From Gammaproteobacteria bacterium (GTDB lineage Bacteria > Pseudomonadota > Gammaproteobacteria > HK1), in the NCBI GenBank assembly GCA_021773635.1, contig JAJFJV010000028.1:1-64000 (forward strand): DNA of 64,000 nt, given 5' to 3'. The translations under genes were made by a program, and so were the position numbers. The number at the start of each line of letters is the position of its first letter. The first letter of the stretch is position 1. Shown piece by piece: positions 55,095-62,999 of the stretch. A model generated the notes under the pieces. It had not been told where the DNA came from. It searched no databases and saw only the letters and a list, made by a program, of their open reading frames with translations.

Positions 55095-55651
55095 GGCGGA
55101 TCCTGTCCCTACTGGTGCTTATTGCCGGCTTCATCACAGCGCTATCTGTCCAGGCAGCAACTCTGTGGAAGATCGACCACCCGCGAAGCCGCCTTGGCTT
55201 TGTGGCCACCTGGCAGGAGAGTGAATTTCAGGGCGTCTTTCAAAAATTCCATGCGCAGATCCTTTTCGATGAAAAGAATCTGGAGAAAAGCCGTTTTGAA
55301 GTAGAAGTCGATGTCACCAGCGCCGATACCCGAAGCCCGGATCGAGACGAGGCCATGGCCCGGCCCGAGTGGTTTTTTTATAGCCGTTTTCCGGCGGCGC
55401 ACTTCACGACCAGAAGTATCCGGCGGCTTGAAAATAATCGCTATTTGGCTGAAGGAGAGTTGTTACTCAAGGGCATCACCCATCCACTCGCCCTGCCCTT
55501 TATCTGGCAACAAAGCGGAGATACGGCGAGGATGAAGGGAGAAACCGTGATCCAACGCACCGACTTCCGTATTGGTGAGGGCGAATGGTCCAGCGGGGAG
55601 ATGATTGGTCTGGATGTAAAGCTCACTGTCGAGTTGCACTTAACCCGCTAG
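55091..55651 (+). CDS. YceI family periplasmic protein (second copy)
   Basis: This second YceI paralogue has 186 residues and a signal peptide (ILSLLVLIAGFITALSVQA). Family segments are WKIDHPRSRLGFVATWQESEFQGVF, SADTRSPDRDEAMARPEWFFYSRFPAAHF and GELLLKGITHPLALPF. It diverges considerably from the first copy, so it is not a recent duplicate. The start is GTG at 55091, coupled to the cytochrome b561 stop. Confidence 0.92.
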   Translation: MRRILSLLVLIAGFITALSVQAATLWKIDHPRSRLGFVATWQESEFQGVFQKFHAQILFDEKNLEKSRFEVEVDVTSADTRSPDRDEAMARPEWFFYSRFPAAHFTTRSIRRLENNRYLAEGELLLKGITHPLALPFIWQQSGDTARMKGETVIQRTDFRIGEGEWSSGEMIGLDVKLTVELHLTR

Positions 55652-55667
55652 CAAGCCTGCGAATACT

Positions 55668-55695
55668 GCGGTCAGTCCTAAGTCGAACTGACCGC
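55668..55695. terminator. Perfect 9-bp hairpin between convergent yceI and gap
   Basis: GCGGTCAGT (55668-55676) pairs with ACTGACCGC (55687-55695) around a ten-base loop. It lies between convergent genes and probably stabilises or ends both mRNAs, although a T-run is missing. Read on the minus strand, its 5' part and loop share CGACTTAGGACTG with the left arm of the fold-back element at 53770. Confidence 0.55.
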
Positions 55696-55702
55696 CTGGC
55701 GT

Positions 55703-56704
55703 CTAGTCCAGCTTATCCAGCAACTTGAGCAGGTCAGCAACCCGGTTGGAATAACCCCACTCGTTGTCATACCAGGACAGGATCTTGGCAAAATGCCCGT
55801 CCACCACCGTGGTAAAGGGGGCGTCGAAGATGGACGAATGGGGATCGCCCACGATGTCGGAGGAAACGATAGGCGCCTCGGAGTACCAAAGTATCGACTT
55901 CATGTCATCGCTGGCTGCCGCCTCGCGCATCACATCATTGATCTCCTCGGCGCTGGTTTCCTTTTCCAGCGTGACCGCCAGATCGACGATAGAGCCATCA
56001 GGGATAGGCACGCGCATGGCCATACCGTCGAGCTTGCCGTCCAGCGCTGGCAATACCTTGCCCACCGCCTTGGCCGCCCCGGTACTGGTGGGAATAATAT
56101 TCTCTGCAGCCGCCCGGCTGCGCCGCCAGTCGCTATGGGGCACATCGGCCAGACGCTGGTCATTGGTGTAAGCGTGCACGGTCGTCATCACACCACGCAC
56201 GATGCCAAAGTTTTCATGCAGCAACTTGGCCACCGGCGCCAGGCAGTTGGTGGTACAGCTGGCATTGGAAACGATACGATGATCGGGTCGTAAATCACCC
56301 TCATTAACACCGAGCACCACGGTGCAATCGATATCACCCTTGGCGGGAACCGTGAGCAGCACCCGCTTGGCTCCAGCGTCCAAGTGTTGGGTCAATTGCT
56401 CCCGGGTACGGAACAGGCCAGTGGCCTCGATAACGCAATCCACATTCAAATCTTTCCAGGGCAGCTCCGCGGGGTTTGGGATCTCCAGCATTTGCACCCG
56501 CTGATGGCTGGTGCACATGCGCTCTCCCTTAACCTCGATGGTATCCGGAAAATTTCCCATGACGGTGTCGTATTTCAGCTGGTAAGCCAGGGTCTCGTTA
56601 CTGGCGAGGTCATTGATGGCCACCACCTCAATATCGTCCATGGTGTTGAGAATGCGAAAGACACTGCGGCCGATGCGTCCAAAACCATTGATTGCGATTC
56701 TCAT
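55703..56704 (-). CDS. gap: Glyceraldehyde-3-phosphate dehydrogenase, type I
   Basis: Gap oxidises glyceraldehyde-3-phosphate to 1,3-bisphosphoglycerate with NAD(P), or runs in reverse. The 333-residue protein has the NAD loop INGFGRIGRSVFR, catalytic C150 in SNASCTTNC, H177 in TTVHAYTNDQ and the phosphate-site Arg in GMAMRVPIPDGSIVDL. The C-terminus has WYDNEWGYSNR. The start at ATG 56704 shares a base with the stop of the upstream paralogue (TAATG). Cofactor preference is not certain from sequence alone. Confidence 0.97.
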   Translation of the reverse strand: MRIAINGFGRIGRSVFRILNTMDDIEVVAINDLASNETLAYQLKYDTVMGNFPDTIEVKGERMCTSHQRVQMLEIPNPAELPWKDLNVDCVIEATGLFRTREQLTQHLDAGAKRVLLTVPAKGDIDCTVVLGVNEGDLRPDHRIVSNASCTTNCLAPVAKLLHENFGIVRGVMTTVHAYTNDQRLADVPHSDWRRSRAAAENIIPTSTGAAKAVGKVLPALDGKLDGMAMRVPIPDGSIVDLAVTLEKETSAEEINDVMREAAASDDMKSILWYSEAPIVSSDIVGDPHSSIFDAPFTTVVDGHFAKILSWYDNEWGYSNRVADLLKLLDKLD

Positions 56705-57723
56705 TACGCTTCCTCCCCGGCCACGAAACCACCCAGAACACGTGCCGTCTCCAGAAGGCGGCTGGCGTAACCCCAACCGTTGTCATACCAGCTAATGGTC
56801 TTCACCAGTCCGCCCGGCAAGGCAATGGTAGCCATAGAATCAAAGATCGCCGAATGCGCATTGCCAACGATGTCGCTCGACACAATGGGGTCCGTGACAT
56901 ACTCCAGATAGGGTTTCAGCTCCCCCTCAGCCGCCGCACGAACGATGTCATTGACCTCATCGCGGGTCACGTCCCTTTTCAGCTGGGTACTCAGATCCAC
57001 ATTAGAGCCGTTAGGGACCGGTACGTTGATAGCCATCCCACTGATCCTGCCTTTAAGATGCGGCATGATGCTTTCGATCATGCCCGGCGACCAGGTCCAG
57101 TTAGGGATAAGATTTTCCGCCGCGCTGCGACTCTGACGCAGGTTGGGAGTAACGGAATCCGAAAGCTTCTGGTCGCTGGAGTAGGCGTGCACCGTAGTCA
57201 TGGTGGCCTGCTCGATACCTATCGCCTCATCCAGTACCTTGATCAACAATCCAAGTACGTGGGTTGTACTGCTACCGCAGGAAACCAGTCGATCTTCGGC
57301 ACTCAGTGTTTCCTCATTCAGGCCATGAATGATGGTTCGATCAATTTCGTCCAGTGCGGGCCGGGTCAGGATGACGCGCCGGGCGCCCGCATTCAGATGA
57401 CCTTCAAGTTCTTTACGCAGACGAAAGGCGCCGGTGGAATCAATGATGATGTCCGCACCATAAGCCTCCCAGGGCATGTCCTCCGGCACGGTACCTCTCA
57501 GCAGTCGTGTACGCTGCTTGCCGGCCTTGAGGTATTTCCCTTCCAGTTCGACCTTATGGGGAAATCGCCCGTAGATGGTGTCGTACTCAAGCAGATAGGC
57601 CATGGACTCACATGAGCCATGATCACTGACAGCAACGATTTCAATATCTTCGCACTGGCATGCCTGCCGAAAAATATTCTTCCCAAGCCGTCCAAAACCC
57701 ATGATTCCCAATCGAATCGCCAT
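56704..57723 (-). CDS. GAPDH paralogue lacking the catalytic cysteine
   Basis: This 339-residue protein is full length for GAPDH. It keeps the NAD loop (IMGFGRLGKNIFR), the His of TTVHAYSSDQ (H179) and the C-terminal WYDNGWGYASRLLE. The active-site motif SNASCTTNC is SCGSSTTHV here, so the nucleophile is Ser152 (codon AGT), with a Cys three residues earlier. The phosphate-site Arg is Asn (GMAINVPVPNG). The frame is intact with good codon use, so it is not a pseudogene. ATG 57723 has AGAGAGG seven bases upstream. A regulatory or altered-chemistry role is inferred. Confidence 0.9.
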   Translation of the reverse strand: MAIRLGIMGFGRLGKNIFRQACQCEDIEIVAVSDHGSCESMAYLLEYDTIYGRFPHKVELEGKYLKAGKQRTRLLRGTVPEDMPWEAYGADIIIDSTGAFRLRKELEGHLNAGARRVILTRPALDEIDRTIIHGLNEETLSAEDRLVSCGSSTTHVLGLLIKVLDEAIGIEQATMTTVHAYSSDQKLSDSVTPNLRQSRSAAENLIPNWTWSPGMIESIMPHLKGRISGMAINVPVPNGSNVDLSTQLKRDVTRDEVNDIVRAAAEGELKPYLEYVTDPIVSSDIVGNAHSAIFDSMATIALPGGLVKTISWYDNGWGYASRLLETARVLGGFVAGEEA

Positions 57724-57791
57724 CAACCAACCTCTCTCTATACCAAACGCCGGCCCCAGGCCTGACGGCAGGGTACTGTTTAATCAACAGG

Positions 57792-57865
57792 TGGAGCGGG
57801 TGAACGGAATCGAACCGTCGTCTTTAGCATGGGAAGCTAAGGTAATACCATTATACGACACCCGC
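57792..57865 (-). tRNA. tRNA-Gly (anticodon CCC)
   Basis: On the minus strand, GCGGGTG (acceptor 5') pairs with CACCCGC, then discriminator T and an encoded CCA. The anticodon arm TTAGC-TTCCCAT-GCTAA gives anticodon CCC. The T arm contains GGTTCGATTCC. The sequence resembles E. coli glyU. It is 68 bases upstream of the GAPDH paralogue on the same strand. Confidence 0.95.
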
Positions 57866-57869
57866 GAGC

Positions 57870-57910
57870 CGGTCGAGTTTAATGTGCTGAGGGGGGTTGC
57901 GTCCAATCCC
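57870..57910 (-). promoter_or_regulatory. Possible promoter of the tRNA-Gly gene
   Basis: On the minus strand, TTGGAC (about 57900-57906) lies 17-18 bases from ATTAAA / TTAAAC (about 57877-57883), just upstream of the tRNA 5' end. The -10 match is only fair. The rest of 57866-57998 holds no further gene. Confidence 0.35.
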
Positions 57911-57998
57911 GCGTCCGTTGCAGGGGGATCTGACGGGGATGACAAACTGACCTCGGGCGGCGGTTGATTTTCGCCCTTGGCGCCCTTAGTCTAGCACC

Positions 57999-58199
57999 AT
58001 GAATATCCAGCTAAATGGCGAATCAAAAGCGCTGTCTGCAAATGCCTCGGTAATGCAATTGATCACCGAACTTGGCGTGGCGGACAAACGCCTCGCGGTG
58101 GAGATCAATGAAGAGATCATTCCCCGCAGCCGCTATGAACAACACTGCTTGCAGCAGGACGATCAGGTCGAGATTATCCATGCTGTAGGTGGTGGCTAG
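57999..58199 (+). CDS. thiS: Sulfur carrier protein ThiS
   Basis: ThiS is a ubiquitin-fold protein whose C-terminal thiocarboxylate donates sulfur to the thiazole of thiamine. The 66-residue product starts MNIQLNGESKAL and ends in HAVGGG, the Gly-Gly tail that is activated by ThiF. It lies 117 bases upstream of thiG. No thiF or thiO is next to it here. Confidence 0.95.
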   Translation: MNIQLNGESKALSANASVMQLITELGVADKRLAVEINEEIIPRSRYEQHCLQQDDQVEIIHAVGGG

Positions 58200-58316
58200 C
58201 CCACCCGGCTTTACACTTGGGTATTTCATAACCACCCGCCGGCGGCGCCTTCGGAAAACTCGCGTCTTCGCCCGGTCCATTTCCCGATTTAACTCAGCAG
58301 ACCGATCCAGATTCCC

Positions 58317-59120
58317 ATGAGTGAAACCACCGCGAATAGCAACAAAGATCCCCTGAACATTGGCGGCGTCGATTATGACACCCGCCTGCTCGTCGGCACC
58401 GGCAAATACAAGGACATGGAAGAGACCCGCCTCGCCATCGAGGCCAGCGGGGCAAAAATTGTTACCGTGGCACTGCGCCGCACCAACATCGGCCAGAACC
58501 CGGACGAACCCAATTTGCTGGAAGTGATCCCGCCGGATCGCTACACCATCCTGCCCAATACCGCCGGATGCTTTGATGCCAAAACCGCGGTACGTACCTG
58601 TCGCCTGGCCCGTGAACTGCTCGACGGTCACGATCTGGTGAAGCTGGAGGTACTCGGTGATGAACAAACCCTGTACCCGGATATCACTGCCACCCTGGAG
58701 GCGGCGGAGACTCTGGTTGCCGACGGTTTCAAAGTGATGGTCTACACCAGCGATGACCCGCTCATCGCCAAACGGCTGGAAAACATCGGCTGTGTCGCGG
58801 TGATGCCGCTGGCCGCTCCCATTGGCTCCGGGCTCGGTATCCGCAATCCCTACAATATTCTCACCATCGTTGAAAATGCCGAGGTACCCATCATCGTGGA
58901 TGCCGGCGTGGGCACCGCATCCGATGCCGCAGTGGCCATGGAGCTCGGCTGCGATGGCGTGCTGATGAATACCGCTATCGCCGGGGCAAAAAAGCCCATA
59001 TTGATGGCCTCGGCAATGAAAAAAGCCATCGAGTCCGGGCGTGAAGCCTTTCTCGCGGGCCGCATGCCGCGCAAACGCTTTGCCAGCGCGTCGTCTCCCA
59101 TAGACGGCCTCATTATCTGA
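58317..59120 (+). CDS. thiG: Thiazole synthase
   Basis: ThiG builds the thiazole phosphate of thiamine from deoxyxylulose-5-phosphate, dehydroglycine and ThiS thiocarboxylate. The 267-residue TIM barrel has [23 protein letters not shown], the Schiff-base lysine in [27 protein letters not shown] and [31 protein letters not shown] split over two strands. The stop codon touches the left arm of the second fold-back element. Confidence 0.97.
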   Translation: MSETTANSNKDPLNIGGVDYDTRLLVGTGKYKDMEETRLAIEASGAKIVTVALRRTNIGQNPDEPNLLEVIPPDRYTILPNTAGCFDAKTAVRTCRLARELLDGHDLVKLEVLGDEQTLYPDITATLEAAETLVADGFKVMVYTSDDPLIAKRLENIGCVAVMPLAAPIGSGLGIRNPYNILTIVENAEVPIIVDAGVGTASDAAVAMELGCDGVLMNTAIAGAKKPILMASAMKKAIESGREAFLAGRMPRKRFASASSPIDGLII

Positions 59121-59260
59121 GGTACTTGTAAAACCTCGTCTTGCACTCCCTGGCGGCGTTGCAAATGTGCTCGACTGCTCATTTACCCTATGTAAACTCC
59201 GCTTCTGCGCGCATTTCCGCCTTGCCAGTGAGCACAATCCAACATTTTACAAGCACCTCT
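59118..59260. mobile_element. Second fold-back (MITE-like) element of about 143 bp
   Basis: The ends are GAGGTACTTGTAAAA (59119-59133) and TTTTACAAGCACCTC (59245-59259), 14 of 15 matching as an inverted repeat. The arms go on pairing imperfectly: CTCCCTGGC with GCCAGTGAG, AAATGTGC with GCGCATTT, and CATTTAC with GTAAAC at the centre. No protein is coded. It lies exactly between the thiG stop and the thiG terminator. The sequence is unrelated to the element at 53770. Confidence 0.7.
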
Positions 59261-59280
59261 CCACGCACATAGAGAGTTTC

Positions 59281-59316
59281 AGCCTCGAAGGCCCACCCGG
59301 CCTTCGGGCTTTTTTA
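59281..59316 (+). terminator. thiG terminator
   Basis: AGCC-T-CGAAGGCC pairs with GGCCTTCG-GGCT around the loop CACCC, followed by six T. It is a strong Rho-independent terminator. It now lies about 160 bases past the thiG stop, because the fold-back element separates them. Confidence 0.92.
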
Positions 59317-59333
59317 TGGCGCATGATTAGTCC

Positions 59334-60014
59334 ATGAATATCTCCACAGACACCTCCATCAAGACCTATGGTCGTACCAGCGGCCACCTCACCAGCGGCC
59401 AAAAAAGCGCCCTGGCCACGCTATGGCGACGCTATGGTATCAACGGCGATGGACCACTGGATCTCGATTGGATATTCGGCCGATGCGCCCCTCGCTATGT
59501 GGAAATCGGCTTTGGCATGGGGGCCAATCTCGCTCATCTGGCCACCCTCCATCCGGAAAGGGACTATCTGGGAATTGAGGTCTATATCCCCGGTGTGGGC
59601 AGCCTGTTACATCGGCTGCAGCGAGAGAATATTGGCAATGTGCACATCATCCGCAGTGACGCCCGTAGCGTACTCGGTCACCGCATCACGGATGGCAGCC
59701 TCGACGGCATCATGGTGTATTTCCCCGATCCCTGGCCGAAAAAGCGCCATCACAAGCGGCGTATTATCCAGCCAGAATTTGCCACCCAGGTGGTCACCAA
59801 ACTGCGCCCGGGTGGTACCTTGCATCTCGCCACCGACTACGAACCCTACGCCCTGTACATGCTTGAAGTGCTTGAAGGTGAAGCGGGGCTGGTCAATCGC
59901 ACTCATCCCGGCGGCTTTGCCGCCGACGGTGGTGATCGCCTACCGTCAAAATTCGAGGGTCGGGGACGAAGCCCGGGCGATGGTGTCTGGGACCTCGTCT
60001 TCGAACGGCGCTGA
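59334..60014 (+). CDS. trmB: tRNA (guanine46-N7)-methyltransferase
   Basis: TrmB methylates G46 in the variable loop of tRNAs with SAM. The 226-residue protein has the SAM loop YVEIGFGMGANLAHLA, the catalytic and tRNA-binding motif YFPDPWPKKRHHKRRI and the C-terminal FEGRGRSPGDGVWDLVFER. The N-terminus carries the family segment YGRTSGHLTSGQKSAL. A second ORF in another frame here is an overlap artefact. It converges with yrfG. Confidence 0.96.
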   Translation: MNISTDTSIKTYGRTSGHLTSGQKSALATLWRRYGINGDGPLDLDWIFGRCAPRYVEIGFGMGANLAHLATLHPERDYLGIEVYIPGVGSLLHRLQRENIGNVHIIRSDARSVLGHRITDGSLDGIMVYFPDPWPKKRHHKRRIIQPEFATQVVTKLRPGGTLHLATDYEPYALYMLEVLEGEAGLVNRTHPGGFAADGGDRLPSKFEGRGRSPGDGVWDLVFERR

Positions 60015-60048
60015 AGAAGTGACGCGCCCGTCCGATATAGCTCAATAG

Positions 60049-60711
60049 TCAGCTAATCGGAGACGGCAGCAAGTCACGAAAACTGCGCACCACCTCAAAC
60101 TCGGCACTATCCCGGGGCGCGGCCTGGCTATCCGGTTGATGCACACCCAAGAGATGCGCAATACCGTAGCCACGGGCTGAACGCAGTATCTCCAGATTGT
60201 CATCCACCAGCAGGCTGCGGGCTGGCTCGAAGGGCTCCAGTGCTTGCAGGCGGTCCCAGAACCCAGCCTCTTCTTTGGGCAAACCAAGGTCGTGAGCGCA
60301 GACCACCGCATCCAGACAACCCGCGAGGTCCGTACGCTCCATTTTCAGGGCCAGACTGCGGGTATGTGCGTTGGTCACCAGGATACGGCGCTTGCCCGCA
60401 GCTTTGAGAGCGGCCAGAAACTCGGGCACGAAGGGATGCACAGCAATGAGGTGGTCCACTTCTTCCTTCAATACGGCAACATCAAGTCCGAGTTCCCGGC
60501 TCCAGTAATCCAGGCAATACCAGTCCATGGTGCCCTTGATGCGCGTCATGTGCGCATACAGATCCTCGCGAGCATCGTCCAGATCCACGCCATGGGTCTC
60601 GGCATAGCGCCGCGGAATATGCTCGCGCCAGAAATGGTTGTCGAAATGGAGATCCAGCAGGGTGCCATCCATATCCAGCAGCACCGTATCAATGTCTTCC
60701 CAGGGGAGCAT
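60049..60711 (-). CDS. yrfG: GMP/IMP nucleotidase YrfG-like, HAD family
   Basis: YrfG is a HAD phosphatase acting on purine monophosphates. The 220-residue protein has motif I LLDMDGTLLDL (nucleophile and acid Asp), motif II LVTNAHTRSLALK, and motif III/IV in GLPKEEAGFW and SLLVDDNLEILRSA. The conserved HFDNHFWREHIPRRYAETHG after motif I is typical of YrfG. It lies between convergent trmB and divergent cysQ. Confidence 0.9.
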   Translation of the reverse strand: MLPWEDIDTVLLDMDGTLLDLHFDNHFWREHIPRRYAETHGVDLDDAREDLYAHMTRIKGTMDWYCLDYWSRELGLDVAVLKEEVDHLIAVHPFVPEFLAALKAAGKRRILVTNAHTRSLALKMERTDLAGCLDAVVCAHDLGLPKEEAGFWDRLQALEPFEPARSLLVDDNLEILRSARGYGIAHLLGVHQPDSQAAPRDSAEFEVVRSFRDLLPSPIS

Positions 60712-60751
60712 GGGATAAAGTTAACCGCAGAGACCCCGGAATGGAACAGGT

Positions 60752-61579
60752 ATGAATACACCCACCCTTAACCAGGAACTGCTGGACGCCATTATCGCTA
60801 TCGCCACCGAGGCCGGCGAACGCATCATGGAGATCTACGAAACTGATTTTGCAGTGCAGCACAAAGGCGACAAGTCGCCGCTCACCGCCGCTGACCTGGC
60901 TGCCCATGACACCATCCTGCAAAGACTGGCGGCACTGACACCCGAGCTACCCGTGCTCTCGGAAGAATCCACCAGCATTCCCTTTTCAGAACGCTCCCGC
61001 TGGAATTGCTACTGGTTGGTGGACCCGCTGGATGGCACCCGGGAGTTCGTCAAGCGTAACGGCGAGTTCACCGTCAATATCGCCCTCATCGATAACCACC
61101 ACTCCATTCTCGGCGTCGTACTGGCGCCGGTCACCGGCGACTGCTACTACGCCGCCCAGGGGCTGGGTGCCTGGAAGCAGGAGGCCGGTGGTACCCCCGC
61201 TGCCATCCACACCCGGGTACCCAGACCCTCACCGGTACGGGTCGCAGGCAGCCGCTCCCATGGCAACGCCCTCAGCCTGGCCTTCATCGATAATCTGGGA
61301 GAAACAGAGGTGATTGCAGTAGGTAGTTCCCTCAAGTCTTGTCTGGTGGCGGAGGGGCGAATGGACATCTACCCGCGCTTCGGTCTCACCTCTGAGTGGG
61401 ATACCGCCGCCGCCCAGGCCGTGGTGGAGGCAGCCGGCGGCTTGCTCACCGACACCGCCTTGAGGCCACTGCGCTACAACACCAAGGACTCCCTGCTCAA
61501 CCCTCATTTTCTCGTCTTCGGAGACACCGCCGAGCCATGGCAGGACTACTATCCAGACGACGTGGAAGTGCCGGCCTAG
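60752..61579 (+). CDS. cysQ: 3'(2'),5'-bisphosphate nucleotidase CysQ
   Basis: CysQ removes the 3'-phosphate from PAP, a by-product of sulfate assimilation and acyl carrier protein turnover. The 275-residue protein belongs to the lithium-sensitive inositol monophosphatase superfamily. Metal-binding motifs are PVLSEEST, DPLDGTREFVKRNGEFTVNIAL and SEWDTAAAQAVVEAAGG. It is followed by hint, maoC and yciA on the same strand. Confidence 0.95.
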   Translation: MNTPTLNQELLDAIIAIATEAGERIMEIYETDFAVQHKGDKSPLTAADLAAHDTILQRLAALTPELPVLSEESTSIPFSERSRWNCYWLVDPLDGTREFVKRNGEFTVNIALIDNHHSILGVVLAPVTGDCYYAAQGLGAWKQEAGGTPAAIHTRVPRPSPVRVAGSRSHGNALSLAFIDNLGETEVIAVGSSLKSCLVAEGRMDIYPRFGLTSEWDTAAAQAVVEAAGGLLTDTALRPLRYNTKDSLLNPHFLVFGDTAEPWQDYYPDDVEVPA

Positions 61580-61608
61580 CTGCTTGAAAAAATACGAGGT
61601 GCATACCC

Positions 61609-62043
61609 ATGCCCACTGATAAGGACTGCCTGTTCTGCCGCATCATTGCCGGAGAAATTCCCTCCCAAAAGATCTACGAAGATGAACGTACTTACGCCTT
61701 CATGGACATCAATCCGGCGAGCACGGGGCATGCGCTGATCATTCCCAAAGAGCACGCCCGCGACATCCACGATCTCTCCCCCGAGGCCCTGGCCGCCACC
61801 GCCCTCAGCGCCCAGAAAGTGGCCGCGGCAGTGCGCGACACTGTTGCGCCGGACGGCATCAACCTGCTCCAGTGCAACGAACCCGCGGCCGGTCAAACCG
61901 TCTTCCACTTTCACCTCCATGTAATTCCGAGAATGGAGGCTGACGGCCTTGCCCTCGGCTGGCCCATCGTCCCGGGAGACATGGATGCCATTGCGAGCCT
62001 CGCCACGCGGCTCCGTGAACGACTGGACAGCAAGAACACCTGA
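61609..62043 (+). CDS. HIT family (Hint-like) purine nucleotide hydrolase
   Basis: HIT proteins hydrolyse nucleoside phosphoramidates or related compounds. The 144-residue product has CLFCRIIAGEIPSQKIYEDE near the N-terminus and the histidine triad HFHLHVIPR. DINPASTGHALIIPKEHARD is also typical. It is slightly longer at the C-terminus than E. coli HinT. The start has GAGG nine bases upstream. Confidence 0.93.
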   Translation: MPTDKDCLFCRIIAGEIPSQKIYEDERTYAFMDINPASTGHALIIPKEHARDIHDLSPEALAATALSAQKVAAAVRDTVAPDGINLLQCNEPAAGQTVFHFHLHVIPRMEADGLALGWPIVPGDMDAIASLATRLRERLDSKNT

Positions 62044-62082
62044 CGGGTCATACCAGGAAATATCCGCAATGAGGAAATGGCG

Positions 62083-62541
62083 ATGAACATCCATGCCGAG
62101 CAACACGGCTATTACTTTGAAGACCTCGCGGTAGGCATGAGCGGGGTCTACGCAAAGACCGTCACCGAAGCAGATATTGTGCTTTTTTCCGGGGTCTCCG
62201 GGGATACCAACCCGGTTCACCTGGATGCCGAGTTTGCCCGCCACAGCCGCTTCGGCGAGCGCATCGCCCACGGCATGCTCACTGCCAGTTTCATCTCTGC
62301 GGTATTTGGTACCCGCTTGCCGGGACCGGGTTGTATCTATCTCAGCCAGAATCTCTCCTTTCGTGCACCAGTACATATCGGCGACACCGTGGTGACGCGG
62401 GCTACGGTCACCGCGCTCAAGCCACGCCGCCAGCGGGTCAGCCTGGAGACCGTGTGCACCGTGGGCGATACCGTGGTGCTGGAGGGAGAAGCATTGCTCC
62501 ATGTACCACCACGCCCGGAAACTGATGAGCAAACGCCTTGA
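62083..62541 (+). CDS. MaoC family hot-dog dehydratase
   Basis: The protein is probably an (R)-specific enoyl-CoA hydratase that links beta-oxidation and fatty acid or hydroxyalkanoate metabolism. The 152-residue hot-dog protein has the catalytic Asp/His motif SGDTNPVHLDAEFARHSRFGERIAHGML. ATG 62083 has GAGGA seven bases upstream and is preferred to ATG 62077. Its TGA overlaps the start of the thioesterase gene by four bases, so the two are coupled. Confidence 0.9.
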   Translation: MNIHAEQHGYYFEDLAVGMSGVYAKTVTEADIVLFSGVSGDTNPVHLDAEFARHSRFGERIAHGMLTASFISAVFGTRLPGPGCIYLSQNLSFRAPVHIGDTVVTRATVTALKPRRQRVSLETVCTVGDTVVLEGEALLHVPPRPETDEQTP

Positions 62542-62966
62542 GCCCGCACCGTAACGAGCCACAGGGACGGGTGGGCCTGCGCACCATCGCCATGCCCCGT
62601 GACGCCAATGTCAACGGTGATATCTTCGGCGGCTGGCTGATGGCACAGATGGATCTTGCCGGCGCCTACCATGCCATGCACCTTGCCGAAGGCCGGGTCG
62701 CCACGGTGGGGGTTGAGGCCATGAGCTTTCACCGCCCGGTCTTTGTGGGCGACGAGGTCAGTTGCTATTGCCGCACCGTGCGGACCGGACACACCTCCAT
62801 TATCGTCGAGGTGAAAACCTGGGTGCAGCGGCGAGATGAGGAAGTGACCATACAGGTCACCGAGGGCCTGTTCGCCTATGTGGCTATCGACAGCGAGGGC
62901 AGCAAACGAAGCTTGCCAACCAACATTGCCCGCAAAATGGCCCCTCCGGGGAACACTTCACCTTAA
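62538..62966 (+). CDS. yciA: Acyl-CoA thioesterase, YciA-like
   Basis: YciA-type hot-dog thioesterases hydrolyse acyl-CoAs. The 142-residue protein has the family motif MPRDANVNGDIFGGWLMAQMDLA with the catalytic Asn/Asp region, then FHRPVFVGDEVSCYCRT and EVTIQVTEGLFAYVAID. The start is TTG at 62538, overlapping the maoC stop (TTGA). It converges with the acyl-CoA dehydrogenase gene, so this end of the window holds CoA-ester metabolism genes. Confidence 0.9.
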   Translation: MSPHRNEPQGRVGLRTIAMPRDANVNGDIFGGWLMAQMDLAGAYHAMHLAEGRVATVGVEAMSFHRPVFVGDEVSCYCRTVRTGHTSIIVEVKTWVQRRDEEVTIQVTEGLFAYVAIDSEGSKRSLPTNIARKMAPPGNTSP

Positions 62967-62999
62967 GGCAATCGTTACATCCAACCACCGGATGCCAGA

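Noticed and set aside
57866-57998. TPP riboswitch before thiS
   Set aside because: The conserved CTGAGA and ACCTGA elements with their helices are absent; the CTGAGG here is isolated.
58023-59237. 404-residue minus-strand frame over thiS-thiG
   Set aside because: It is antisense to two clear thiamine genes and runs through the fold-back element.
61576-62562. 328-residue minus-strand frame over hint and maoC
   Set aside because: It is a shadow of two well-supported plus-strand genes.
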